From NCBI GenBank assembly GCA_005406025.1, contig BGZK01002055.1, positions 18,833-82,832 of the forward strand: DNA of 64,000 nt, given 5' to 3'. The notes under the pieces were generated by a model, which was not told the DNA's origin, searched no databases, and saw only the letters and a list, made by a program, of their open reading frames with translations. Position 1 is the stretch's first letter, and every line of letters starts with the position of its first letter. Both the position numbers and the translations under genes were made by a program. Positions 51,580 through 63,369 of this stretch are shown piece by piece. This DNA is from Eumeta japonica (Eukaryota; Arthropoda; Insecta; Lepidoptera; Psychidae).

Positions 51580-52115
51580 GTGTGAGAAGGCGTTATGTTT
51601 AAATGTTTTGGAATCTTTTGAAATTTTAAAACTAAAAGATAATAATAGTATGCTCAATGATTAAATCAATATTTATAAATCGGAATTGTTGGACGCTTGC
51701 CTGTAACTATTTAGGTAATGGTTGGCAGTGGTTAGTCTGTAACAATTGACAGGCATGTCTAATGGTGTTGGTCTGTGGCTGCTGATAGAGGGGCTTCTGT
51801 CACCCTTTAAAGTATTGCCTAATGCATGACTGCATGTCACATGAGGCGGTTGGGATCTATCGGCTGTTTCAACACTCCTTACTATCTGGTAGATAGGACT
51901 GTATTTTCCTGAGTCTAGTTGGCATGAAACTTAAGTAGAAATAACAATATAACCATTTAGCGGACTAAGATAAATAAACTATCAACATTTGCTTAGGTGT
52001 TCAATATCTGTTAATTCTCTCGAATCAACATTCAATTCGTCGGATAGGGATTGGTAGTGGAAGAACAGATTCGAGGGTCAGCCGTAGGTTGCAAGCTGCA
52101 TGTTGACTTTGTTTA
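51580..52115 (+). mobile_element. Penelope-like element 3' end, copy 1
   Basis: Reads HVCEKALCLNVLESFEILKL then KDNNSMLND*INIYKSELLDACL and stop, the C-terminal end of the GIY-YIG-type endonuclease region of Penelope-like proteins. A long 3' UTR follows ('agttggcatgaaact', 'cttaggtgttcaatatctgt', 'gattcgagggtcagccg'). 5'-truncated, with one internal stop. The inverted second copy at 63370-64000 confirms the boundaries. Confidence 0.8.
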
Positions 52116-52149
52116 CAGATGTTTAGCAGACACTTTTTAATGAGTTCTC

Positions 52150-54050
52150 AAAAATATAGACAGTTCAGATCATTTTTTTCGCTTTAAGTTACATTATTTA
52201 GAGCCTTTCCATGGAGATAAAAGTGAAGATACACGGTCGCGTACTATATCGACGGCGAAAAATAGCTCAAAGTGTACATTTTGTCTTTGCCTCACATTTT
52301 CCTACACCATTTTGCAGTCCCAAAGAAAAAGAAGAGAAGAACATTATTTATCATCTGACATTTCAACTGAAATAAGTTTCATTTTAAATACGATGAGAAC
52401 AAGTAACAATTATTTTATTATTGGAAGTCCTATTTTTTTTTTTAATTTACACGTGCTGTTTTAAAACAAAACATCAATGGAGTGTTTTAATATTATTTTA
52501 AATCTTTATTATTCTTTTTTGGCTGAATGCATGAAAAGAATCATAGCATATTTTTCTTCATAATAAAGCTTAATGTAGTAATCACCTAACATTAAAATTA
52601 ATGTGAATTTTTAATTTCATAATATCCGTGAAAATATACATGAAAGAAGTTGATAATTTCTAAAATACATAGGGTATAGTAATTTCTTATTATTTATATA
52701 ATAAAATAAGATAACGATTAATTAAACATTAACATATTTTTTATGAACATAATACTTACATATAATTTGCTAAAAAAACAAATTCAAATATAATAAACAT
52801 AATTCTTTTGAAATAGGTTTAGTCTATTGTATGATTCCTTTTAGAAGTAATTTTAAGATTTGTATAAAACAATACAAATATTAAATAAATAAAAAGCGAC
52901 TCCATCAGTATAATAACAAAGTATCTGCTATTAAGTAACCGAATAATGTGTCAATGCAAGATATACCAGACTGGTGTTGCTTAGGTCTATTTCTTTTAAG
53001 TCGGTTAATATCTCGGCTTTTGATGCCACTTTAAATGAAGAAATACAAAATACTTATCGAATACTCATTGTAATACGTGATTGAGCACCTATTATAAATA
53101 AACTGTGTTATTTTTGTATTTTTAAGAGAACACTTCCACATCGTAACAGAAGGTGCGACGAAACTTCACTGAATGCAATGAGTGCTAAACTGTCTATTTA
53201 GCACTCATTTACTGCGGCCGTTTTGGAGCGCAGGACTGTGCATCTTCTCTTTTTATAGATCAATGGTCCTTTCTCACCATCTCTTTTCAAGATCACTTTT
53301 AACAAAGTCATTTTTAAAATTAATTTTCCATGTCCTCTTTTAACGGTTGTTAGGACTAAAACCTTTCGAAAAATGATGCGGAACACAAAATTGATTTCAA
53401 AAGTAACTTTTAAAATAAAGTGAGTTGAAAAGGAGATGGTGGGAGAGAGCCTTATTCACTTTATCATATTTTTAATAAATACTTCTTTTAAAAGTATAGT
53501 TTTTGCGTTATTTATTTTGAGTTGTTATACATGTCTCGATAACACTCAATCTTCGACACAGGCTCACCTTGACTGCCCATCAAAATAAAACCAAACAAAG
53601 TAACTTTGTTCGCTGTTCCACAGTATTCTAATCTCATGGCTAATATGTCAAAACATTACCTAAATAAACTTAAGCCGTTGAAAAATCCCGTTGAAGAAAG
53701 AATTGAATTGTGATAGTCTTCTTTTTACAGGATCAAATCATGCAATATAATTACATGTAAGTATTATATTGCTATCGATTATACTTAATATTTATTTACC
53801 TGATGTACCATCTAAACGAATCAACTTTTTCAATGTATCGACAAAATAGAACTATTATAAACCCAACGACAGTAGCACATCTAATGAGCTCAGTTAATTG
53901 GATATTTATATATTTCATGAATTCTTTACAGGACAACCAGACTTGGGCAAAGTGTTATGATCTTTATCCGCTTTAAGAAGACCTAAGAGAAGAATTTAGA
54001 AACCGAAAAATAAAACACACACCGAACAAACTGCCCAAAATACGTTTATC
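52150..54050. other. AT-rich non-coding stretch
   Basis: No gene or recognised repeat. A minus-strand frame around 53510-53640 is open but has no recognisable domain. Confidence 0.4.
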
Positions 54051-54059
54051 GTTAAGGAA

Positions 54060-54310
54060 AATCTGTCCCTGCGCCGAACGCTTACCGGCTACCGGGCTTA
54101 ATTAAAATTGCTCAATAGCGTGCGAACGCATCGAACTGCAAGGCCCGCCGACGAGCGACGCCGACGCCGCGACGGAAAGCAATTAGCGGATGATGCGCGG
54201 CCGCTCGTGTGCCCCCTCCTGCGGCAGTCGATGCAATTAAACCGATAGCCTCTTACGATTACACGATGTCGGTATCCATCGCGACCGGCGCTAACAACGA
54301 TCCGTATAGA
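54060..54310. promoter_or_regulatory. GC-rich island with TTAATTA/CAATTAG motifs (candidate element)
   Basis: 'gggcttaattaaaattgc', 'agcaattagcggatgatgcg' and 'gatgcaattaaaccgatagc' alternate with CpG-rich words ('cgacgccgacgccgcgacgg'). No frame or splice sites. Composition-based candidate for a developmental regulatory element. Confidence 0.35.
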
Positions 54311-55589
54311 CGAAAGGTCATGAAAAAGGTATGACTGACTGATGGAATCGAGTATTGATACACTGTCGAAAATATCAACCGTTAGTGATATGCGAAGTGA
54401 GAAGCAAAAAAAAAATACAGGAGAAACTCATTTTATAATGTTCTAAGATATTCTTCTACAGCTTGTTATAAAGTAGCGCACCCCGACATTATCTAGGGAA
54501 AAATTTTGGGAGGATGTATTGAAATTAATAATCAATTATCTAATTATCACATATGATAATAAGATAATTGAATGTAAATTTTTGTAATGTCAGAATTGTA
54601 TTGTAGTCAAAAACAAGTATTTCCTCCACGTCCACGCGAGTTAAAACGACATAGGTATAGGTTTAAGCTTATATATATATACATAGACACGATATGAGTA
54701 TACTACATTTTTAAATGAAATAAATATAGAAATGAACTAGCTATTCGTATGCTATGCACTCGACATAATACCAATATTATATTGAAAATTGTCAAATAAG
54801 TTAGAATACCAAAATTATATACAGTTACAGCTACAGTTACCCGAACAAAACGTTTATTACAAAATCACTAGTTTATTTAACACTTTCAACAAAAATAACA
54901 GTGAACACGCCTGATTTACGACACGACAACACCGTCCCAACGTCTGCATAATCCCAACGAGCTACCGAACGCAGCGTCTAGGGATTCATTTGGTTTATAT
55001 AATATCGATGTGTCGAGTACATTTAAAAATTAATTTTTATATTAGTGCTACACACTATCGATACTTCTTTCCATTGTTCCGTCATTACACACTTCAATTT
55101 TTTCTTTGATATATTCGTTATTAACCGAAATTAAGGTGTCTAATGTGTTTTATGAAATCTAAAATGTAAAAAAATTTAAGCACTGCAACAACCGTATGTT
55201 CTTTTAGCCGTTAACTAAAATCGTTAATGGACGATGGAAAACCACACTTTATATTTATGTATCACGTAGTTAATCGAGACAATGAATCAAATATTATGAA
55301 AGTAACAGAATATGACGAAGGATATTATCCTTCTTCGTAGTCTAATATTTAAAAGGTCTTTTTCTAGTCTTTTTTTAAATATAAAATTTCATTTCATTTT
55401 TCTTCATAAAACAACAGTATTACCATTTCGATTTTCACTTTTCTGAACTTTTGCTGGTTTGATTCACCAACGGAATACGGACTTGCATATCATTTTTCAA
55501 TGCGTATAAACTTTTCTTTTCAAATCGAAGAAAATCAACAAAAACGTAAATGACTTCAAAGATACTTTAACAGAACCAATCCTAAAACA

Positions 55590-55750
55590 TAGGAGCTTCG
55601 TTATACGGCGCGCGGCGGTGCCGGCGCCGAGCAGACGGAGATGTCCACGTGTTAACGACCGCGCCGGCCGCAGCGCGTGGCGACAGCCCTCCGTTTTGAA
55701 CGACGCGAAATTGGCCGGTAACCGGCGATGATTATCGCCAACGTTGGTCG
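55590..55750. other. GC-rich non-coding island
   Basis: 'gcggcggtgccggcgccgagc' and 'gaccgcgccggccgcagcgcg' in AT-rich surroundings. The minus-strand frame across it has no homology I recognise; candidate element or untranslated exon. Confidence 0.3.
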
Positions 55751-56589
55751 ACAAGGTAACACAAAATGTGAAACAATTTTATATAGGTTTTATGTACATT
55801 ATATTTGAAATTATATTGTTTTTGGAGAGTTAAGGAAAAATGATGAGATCGACTCTCAGCATGTACCTAAAAGAATTCGCAACCTTATGTAGTCATATAA
55901 TATGAAATCTATTTTTATTTCTGGTATAGAAATTAACCTCTATCACTATTTGTCTTTAACAATTTTAGATTTTTTCTCACATATATTAATTTTTTTATAT
56001 GGAGACTGCGATGCCAAAGTTAAATTCTCCAATAACCTTTAGGTACCTTAAAAATTTATAATTACTACGGATTTTCTATTTTTTATATATACAAATTCAC
56101 GATAGATGATTTTGTAATTCTTATTTGCACTAATCGGATAATCCAGTTGCGTGTGGTCCACATAAAATGTAAGAGGACCATAAACAGCATATAAAATAAT
56201 GTTGCCAATGATGATCTCATTAAACGGTATTTAATCGAATGTTAAAAGACGTTTAAAACCGTTTATCGTCGGTAACAGCCAGTGAGATATACTGAAACGA
56301 TTTACAAATAAACTTCCACTTTCCCAAATCGAACTTGTTATCATTATGTTTCTTATAAAATGCCCAAATTACAGAAAATTTATTTGGAATTTTTATGAGA
56401 TTTTATTAACCAAGCGCGCATAATAAAACGTAGTGTTTGAGCATAAACTTCTACAAATTATTATTGCAGGCGTAATTAATCTCTTTCGTGGTGTAAAAAC
56501 CTTTTCATATCCATACTGAGAGTTTAACACTCAATATGAAGACATTTCATCAAATAACAAAATCGAAACAGAACTTATCCATAACAATA

Positions 56590-56870
56590 CGATAACGCTT
56601 AAGTGTTGCACTCGACACGGAAAATACCGAGCTCGATCCGAACCGCGGGCGAGTTACCGAAGAGTTCTGAATTAAAATGCAATTAAAACCACTCGCCCCT
56701 TACCACGAGGGGCACGTTAAGCAGTCAGTCCCGTATGTAGCCATCACGTCGGTGACGACAATCTTTAGCACCCCGCGTCGGGTCAGCGTGGGGGACTCGA
56801 GATCCATTCCCATCAATATAAGATACAAACATTGTGGGATCGCATGCCTCATCAGTGGTCCGATTAAAAC
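56590..56870 (+). mobile_element. tRNA-derived SINE, GC-rich copy
   Basis: B-box relative gagctcgatccg (56629-56640), then 'gggcgagttaccgaagagtt', 'gcaattaaaaccactcgccc', 'gaggggcacgttaagcagtc' and 'cccgcgtcgggtcagcgtgg', matching the body of copies 1 and 4 with a longer 3' part. Confidence 0.7.
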
Positions 56871-57779
56871 CTGACAACGTGCACATTTAACAATAAACAA
56901 TATAATTATAGGATCGTGAATGTCGATAGAGGCGGTGTGTAGTAATAAATTAAATAATAAATACTATTGAGACAATTAAAAGAGAACTCACTGACAGAAT
57001 TCAATGGAATTCGATTGGTGACTTCTCGTTTGGTTAATTGATTGATTGACATTTCAATAATTTGATTGAGAGCAGTACGAAATGTTGTGAAGAATGTTCA
57101 TTAAAATCCATAATTAAAAGCTGTCGATCACATCACATTAGTTCGCTGGTTTAGTCTCTTGTTGGCACGTATCAAATAACCGATAGCGAAAAAGAATGTT
57201 AGACTTTAAATTTATAAAGGCAAAAATAAAATCCGTATCGACTTGTCATGAGCAAAACTTTCTCGCTAGACGTCTGCGGTCGAAGTCTGAAAACTTTCCA
57301 GGAAGGTCATGCTTGGTCGCGCGGATTTTATCTGACAAGAACTGTATAGCTCTATTTTTACGAAAACTTAAATCTCGATGCTGACGCGAGCGATGTAAGA
57401 TACCCAGCTAGTTGTTCAAGATCACGATTCGGTTATATTTAATGACATCCTTGGAGTTTTACGCTTGAACTTAAAAGACATTTCATCTGAGCGCTTTTAT
57501 AAATCGATTAAGCTATAAATACCATAAACCAAAGTAAAATTTTGTATTTTTCCGAGATATCGGGCTTTAAATATATATTAATATTGAAGATGTAGCGGAA
57601 AGGAAAAAAAAAAGCAAAAAAAAAAATGAAATGTGTAGTATTGCTCTCATAGAGGACGCGACGACTTCGTATATAGTCACACATGAAATTATAACTAGGA
57701 AGATGAGCAGCTTAACTTAAACGACATGGAAATCCTATTAAGTAGCGCATGTCTCGCAGACAATAACAAGTCTAGGGGA

Positions 57780-58240
57780 ACTTTCCGCTATTCCGCTATT
57801 CCGCTAGGAGAAAACACAGTAATCTCGCGACGGCGACGACGGCGCTGGCGACGGCGGCGCGTACGGGAGGACCGAAATAATGATATTACACCGCCGGCGT
57901 CCACAACAAGCATCACTCAACCAGATGCGGCGAAGATATGAGACCGCAAACGTCCTCCGACAAAAACTATCCCAATTAAATGGCGCGTGAATCACGTTAC
58001 AGCCGCTGCAACGTGACGTCTCCGTATACGACATTCTCGGATATACATTCATAGGATGGATCATCGTGAAGCGCGTGGGACAGATCGAGTGATTGTCGGT
58101 ACGAACTTTTGACGCCCGCCGGAGCGATGACACACTTTCGCGCCGCTGCTGTACGAAAACCGTAAACACGGCTGACTCATTAATTTTATGAGTGTCCGAG
58201 CGTTCGTAAACACTATAAGAATTTACGGCCACGACGCGGA
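57780..58240. other. GC-rich block with CGACGG runs
   Basis: 'cgacggcgacgacggcgctgg' and flanking CpG-rich sequence. Long frames exist on both strands (169 codons on minus) but are of unbiased, low-complexity composition with no domain; more likely non-coding. Could hold an unrecognised 5' exon or promoter. Confidence 0.25.
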
Positions 58241-58624
58241 TATGGAATAAAAAAATTAACACTGCACGTGAATAAAGAAGAACTTTTAAGGAAAATTCAA
58301 TAAGTAAATTCAATTTTCAGGTGACATTGATAGTAAAAAGAGATCAAAGGTTTCGCAGTAATATAATATTTATCATATTATATTTTGCACACTTGTGTTG
58401 TCGCACAAAAGATATGTACCTATAGAGAATAGATTGATAATACCGAAGTGCAAAGGCTTGCCAAAAGTTCAAGTTTAACGTATACGTTGTAGTGCCTCAA
58501 AATTATTAGTTTCCATTTCATATATAGGTTTTCAGGCCCTATGATTTCAATGTACATATTATTCGATTAATCGTTAAAGCTTAAATGCTGTCTTTATACA
58601 TACCTATGGATAAAATTGAATACA

Positions 58625-58830
58625 TACAGTATTAGTGGCATCCACCTATTTAGTTCGCAAAACAATTTATATCTCCGAAACCACAGGTCCGATTGACTTC
58701 AAATTTGGCATAGTTACTCTTTTCAGAACGTAGACGCTCACTAAGAACGGATTTTACGCAATCCTAATCAGAAGAAAATTCTTCATTTTATGTCTATGTG
58801 AGCGGAGCCACAGGCAAAAGCATGTGAACG
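58625..58830 (+). repeat. dispersed repeat ending in a 'gagcggagccacaggcaaaagc' motif
   Basis: 'ctccgaaaccacaggtccga', 'ttgacttcaaatttggcata', then 'atgtgagcggagccacaggc' 'aaaagca': the common lepidopteran repeat layout ending in a 'gc-ggcaaaagctagt' relative. Confidence 0.6.
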
Positions 58831-59624
58831 GGTACTTACAATGTAAACGGTTATATATTTTTACACGCGTCATGTTTTTATGTACACAAATCAAATAAAA
58901 ACTAATAATAGATTGATAACCGTGAATAACAGTACTAACCGCAAATTAAATTTGACCATAACGAGTATTTCTTAAATCAAAATAATCGATTAATCCGATA
59001 TCAGGAAAGCTCATACGATAATCGCCAACAATCTTAGCACACTAATTTTGCCCCGATGTCTCTATTATGCATACGTGTGTGGTCCAAACGTAGCCGATCA
59101 CACAGCGCGCTCATCGTTAATAAGGGGCTTACAAAATATTAAACTATATCGCCACATACTATTACCGTTAATAAAAAGCTCTAACCACTCGTAATAAGCC
59201 CCCTAATCACGGGGATCATAGAAAACTGACAATCGATTTCTACGTACACATAGATTTGTGTTATTATCACGAATAGGCATTAGATAGAGCCAATATTTAA
59301 TATGCTTATTACTATGTAACCACTGCGTTCTCCCATGATGATAGATTGAAATACTTTCATATCATTATAGATATAGTATGTGATTATTCATAATTAAATA
59401 AAGTACATTTGATAGAAACAATGGAAACGAAAGAAGTATAAATGAATTTTATTGGATCTAATTATATTTCATCAACTTCAAATATTATTATTTAACATAT
59501 ATAATTATAATAAAACTTTTCATTGACGGCACTTTATGTGATGCCTGAATAAAACCATTTAAATTTGTGTAAAGCACAGACATCAAAGTTCTCTCAACTA
59601 TACGTTTCAACTGCGATATATCAC

Positions 59625-59730
59625 TCTATGGATATTCACGATTCATGCATAAAATATCGGATCGCCTGCCTTTCATCAATTCGCGGACATCATCAATTTC
59701 ATCATCTATCCCCTTCAAATACGTTCAGAG
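59625..59730 (-). mobile_element. LINE endonuclease N-terminal relic
   Basis: The minus strand reads LKGIDDEIDDVRELMKGRRS then DILCMNRE, like the start of the apurinic endonuclease domain of RTE/CFDP2-type LINE proteins (TLKG-DDE…RR-DILC--E). Short, with stops on each side. Confidence 0.5.
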
Positions 59731-60704
59731 GATCGAAGCAAACCTCTTAGTCCGCGTTTCGCCTCTACGTAAATCCAGGTGGCGGATCTTGTCGTCCACG
59801 ATGGGACTGAGCGCATGTCCGTAACAGGCCTAGACAAGTAAGTGACTCTATATAGATTATAAATGTTTAGGAATAGATGCTAGTTAATAACATATCACGT
59901 GATCTAAAAAATCGAAATTTTAGGTCGTTAGGCGCGCATCGGTATCATTAAAGCGTCAGCATTCGTGAAAAATAAAAGGATCCCAAACGTCTACCATTTC
60001 TCTCGTCCCGCAGATACATCATCTTGTCTACATTTAGAAACCAAATACGCCTGTCTCCGCAACTTTTCAAAAGAAATAAAATGTTATAAAATTAAATGCA
60101 TCACGAAACAAAAATTAAGACGTCCTACATAGGTTTTTGTCGCATACGATCATAAACCCGTCGTTACGATGGACCGATTGCAATTTTTCAAAGCGACAGA
60201 TGTTCTAATATGACATTATATGTTTACGAGGGGTCGCAACAAAAAAATTTCCACGCCAATACGAGCTAAAAAAGGAGGGCACTATCTACCTATTTTTGAA
60301 GCGAATTTTCAGAATAAGATGTAGTTTGCAAGACAGACTTTAAAGAACGCTAAATTTAATTAGTCCAACTTTTATATTTTAGCTTTCAATAATGACTGAA
60401 ATACGTCGATTTTGCAACTGACTTACTCATTAACTCACTCATGAAAACCTCTAGGGTACTTCCCGAAGTCCTAAAAAACTGAAAATTGGTATACACAATA
60501 GGATTAGCACGCAAACAACAATAAATTAAGGAGTTTGTATTTTTCGCTCTTCAAACTTCATAAATATGGATGCAGATCTGTACATAATATATCTTATGGA
60601 TAGACACTACAATTTGCCATGAAAGCTAAACCTTACAAAAAAAATTAAATTCGATCAAAAAATTTATGTTAAATTGGTAACCAAAACTCATAAACACATA
60701 AAGT

Positions 60705-60985
60705 TTTCAGTCTTAAAAAGTTATTAGATCTTATCAAGAACCAAGGTTCTAAATACAAGGCCTAAATTCTAGAAACTACACGTTGATCAAAAAGTATGGC
60801 TTGACCGTTTCGTGGCCGTTGCACAAACACTTACATGGGGCGTTATGGTAAGAAATTAAGTCACTAGTCTTCAATATTGCGTGCTATTTATGAATTCTAG
60901 GACACAGCCAAACCATACTTTTTGACCAAGATATATGGTTTGTAGAGTTACTAGCTTTCATGAGATCTGATAACTTTTTAACAAT
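60705..60985. repeat. inverted-repeat element (MITE-like)
   Basis: Left arm 'ttaaaaagttattagatctt' (from about 60714) and 'tgatcaaaaagtatggcttg' (60785-60804) match the reverse complement of 'aaaccatactttttgacca' (60910-60928) and 'gagatctgataactttttaa' (60961-60980). A roughly 100-bp loop lies between the inner arms. Confidence 0.75.
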
Positions 60986-61714
60986 GTAAGCGTAAGAACT
61001 GGGCAACAAATTTTATATGAAATGTTTTTGGTGGGATTATTTTTAACCGAGTGAGTATAAAATCTTCTCCGTCTTTTCCGATGACTCCGATCTGTGAGAG
61101 AACTGCCCAATAATAAGCTAAAGTGGCTTAAGTGAAGCTGTCCCATGTGTCCCGTGATAGATAAGCTGTCGATCACGGTTTAATCAGAAAATGCGAATGG
61201 AAAACAAAAACCAAAATATACATGCGGAGTCAACGAAAGCGCAAGGTCGGGAATCCGGTATACCAATATTAGTTGTCTTCGCCGTCGGCCGACAAACGAG
61301 ATTTGCCTCGCCGCCGCTGCGTCGGTGCGATCCCGAGCAGAATTTTATGGGAACGCCAATTTTGTTTTCACTTTAATTTTTATTTTATTGCAAATGATGC
61401 CTTTTTTATTATTATTATTTGTATTTCATGCAAACTTTTCGTGATTTTATAGACTTAAATGAAGAAGAGGTCGTATGGATCGTTGCCTTTTGTTAGCTTA
61501 AATTTTACGACCCGATTAAGGTTATTAGCTGAGTTCTTTGGTTTACAGGGTATTAGAACGAAAGAATTTTTTTTACTAAATACAAAAACTGATACAGAAA
61601 TTAAAGACTCGAAACAAGTAAAACTATAGCTAATGAGTTGAGTTATTTCGTATGAAGTTAACACAGGATTTGCATACAAGAGCTATCCAAAAATTTGTTA
61701 ATCAAACCAAAAAC

Positions 61715-62110
61715 AAAAATCGTATGATAATATTTTATTCACAGTTTTTTTAAAATACTGCCCTTCAGCTTCTATACATTTGCTCATTCCACTAAATCAG
61801 CTTCTAAAGCGTAAAAAAGACTTAATGGAAAGATGAAAAACAATCGCCTGAACTGATAACAGCCTCAACTCTTCAAATTTTCTTCTATAAACCATTTTTT
61901 TTTATGATGAAATAAAAAAATCGATGCTTAACGCCTGTAGTGGCTAAAAAGTTTATAATTCTAACGGCCGTGTGAACGGACGCGTCGGTTTGATGCAAAA
62001 GAATGTCCCGAACTCCGCTCTTTGGGCGAACATCATTCCACTCCGCAAAGCTTCGGAAAACTTTCTCAATACTGTTCACTAGTAACAATTTTAAGATGTT
62101 CTAACGGAAT
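61715..62110 (-). mobile_element. second mariner relic, C-terminal part
   Basis: The minus strand reads FAEWNDVRPKSGVRDILLHQ, then TDASVHTAVRIINFLATTGVK, and further on SGMSKCIEAEGQYFKK, matching the HHDN (here HQTD) block and the WF-RM-KCIEAEG-YF C-terminus of mariner transposases. It is a different subfamily from the element at 46574. The sequence up to about 62500 may belong to the same element but is too decayed to be sure. Confidence 0.7.
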
Positions 62111-63369
62111 TATGCTACTAGGGTTCTACGAAAAAAAAAAACAACATTCATTTTTTTTTATCCACACTTCGCAAGTAAACGACTTTGGTGGGTGAATCTT
62201 CTTCAAACGCCCACTGCTACTGTGGATTTCCGTTTCGTAAATCTTAGCTATAAGTCCAAGATTGGTCGTGTAGTTAGGATTTAAGATACTTGTTGCGAAA
62301 TTCCTCCTTGGAACTTTGTGTCATAAACCTGCACCAACCTACAAATCAGGCTTTCTGATCTTCTGAAAAAAAATTAGAACTGAGAAAGAGAGAGTTCATG
62401 TATAGATACATGGTATAGGAACCGCCCGTGATCCAACTTTTTGTTCATTTGGAATCTCTTAATAAGCGACATTGCAATGCTTCTTTAATAACCACACCAA
62501 CTTTATATCGTTGTCGTAGTTAACCACAGTTGCCGGTCATCCTACCCTCACATCACCTCTGGACTATCCTCGCCTCGTTTAAATTTTCTGTCCTCATAGA
62601 TGACAATAAGTAACGAAGGAGAAGACACCAAAAACGACTTGCATTTTTTTTTTGTGCGATTCCTCAAAGGTTAAAGCGCGTTTGTAATCGTAAAAAATTA
62701 ACGCATAAACTATTTCACGCGGCAGACTTATTGTTAAAAGCAAACAGCACTCGACGCAATGTAGCAAAAGTTAACTATAAATGGCCAGTTATTTTTCTCA
62801 ATGAAATTCCAATTGAAGATACTCTTTGATATTCATATATGAATAACAAAAATTTTTTGAATAAAAACATTCGGCACGGCCCTTGTAACCCAATCCGTTC
62901 CAATCACGAACCCGATGCTATTACAACAATAAATACTATCATCTCGAATGATTTACTAGCAACAATCTCTTTTTAGCAAATTAGCAACAAAACTTTTTTG
63001 AAGTTGATGCAGTAACTTGGTTCCATCGCTTATCTATATTTCTCTGCAGAATTTCACCAAATATCATTAGTTTAACTGTAAATTATCTTGCAATTTCGAT
63101 TAAATGTTCAATTAGCGACTGTAACGCTGAATTTCGTAATTACAACGATTTTAAGTTGATTCCAGAAACACTAACAAAAGTCTGTCTAAATTTTATAAAT
63201 CATAACAAGCAGTAGTTTTTATTTAAGTGGATCAAGTGTGAGTTTTTAACTATTAGTATATCTTTTACGTTTACTATTGTTTTTATGAAAAAGAGTACAA
63301 TGTCTTTAACAGTTGTTTTATTAATCTGGCAAATTCCTGTACAATATGCAGTAAACACAAACGGGATAG

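Noticed and set aside
53805..53870. Possible upstream Dusp11 exon with donor CAG|GTAAAT and phase-1 end
   Set aside because: The frame has stops (…LGL** …) and lacks the family's IDLTNT/RYY residues; the phase match is coincidence.
55497..55754. 85-codon minus-strand frame across a GC island
   Set aside because: Arg/Ala/Leu-rich by composition; no recognised family.
57804..58313. 169-codon minus-strand frame
   Set aside because: GC-rich, low-complexity, overlapped by frames on the other strand, no domain; treated as a composition effect.
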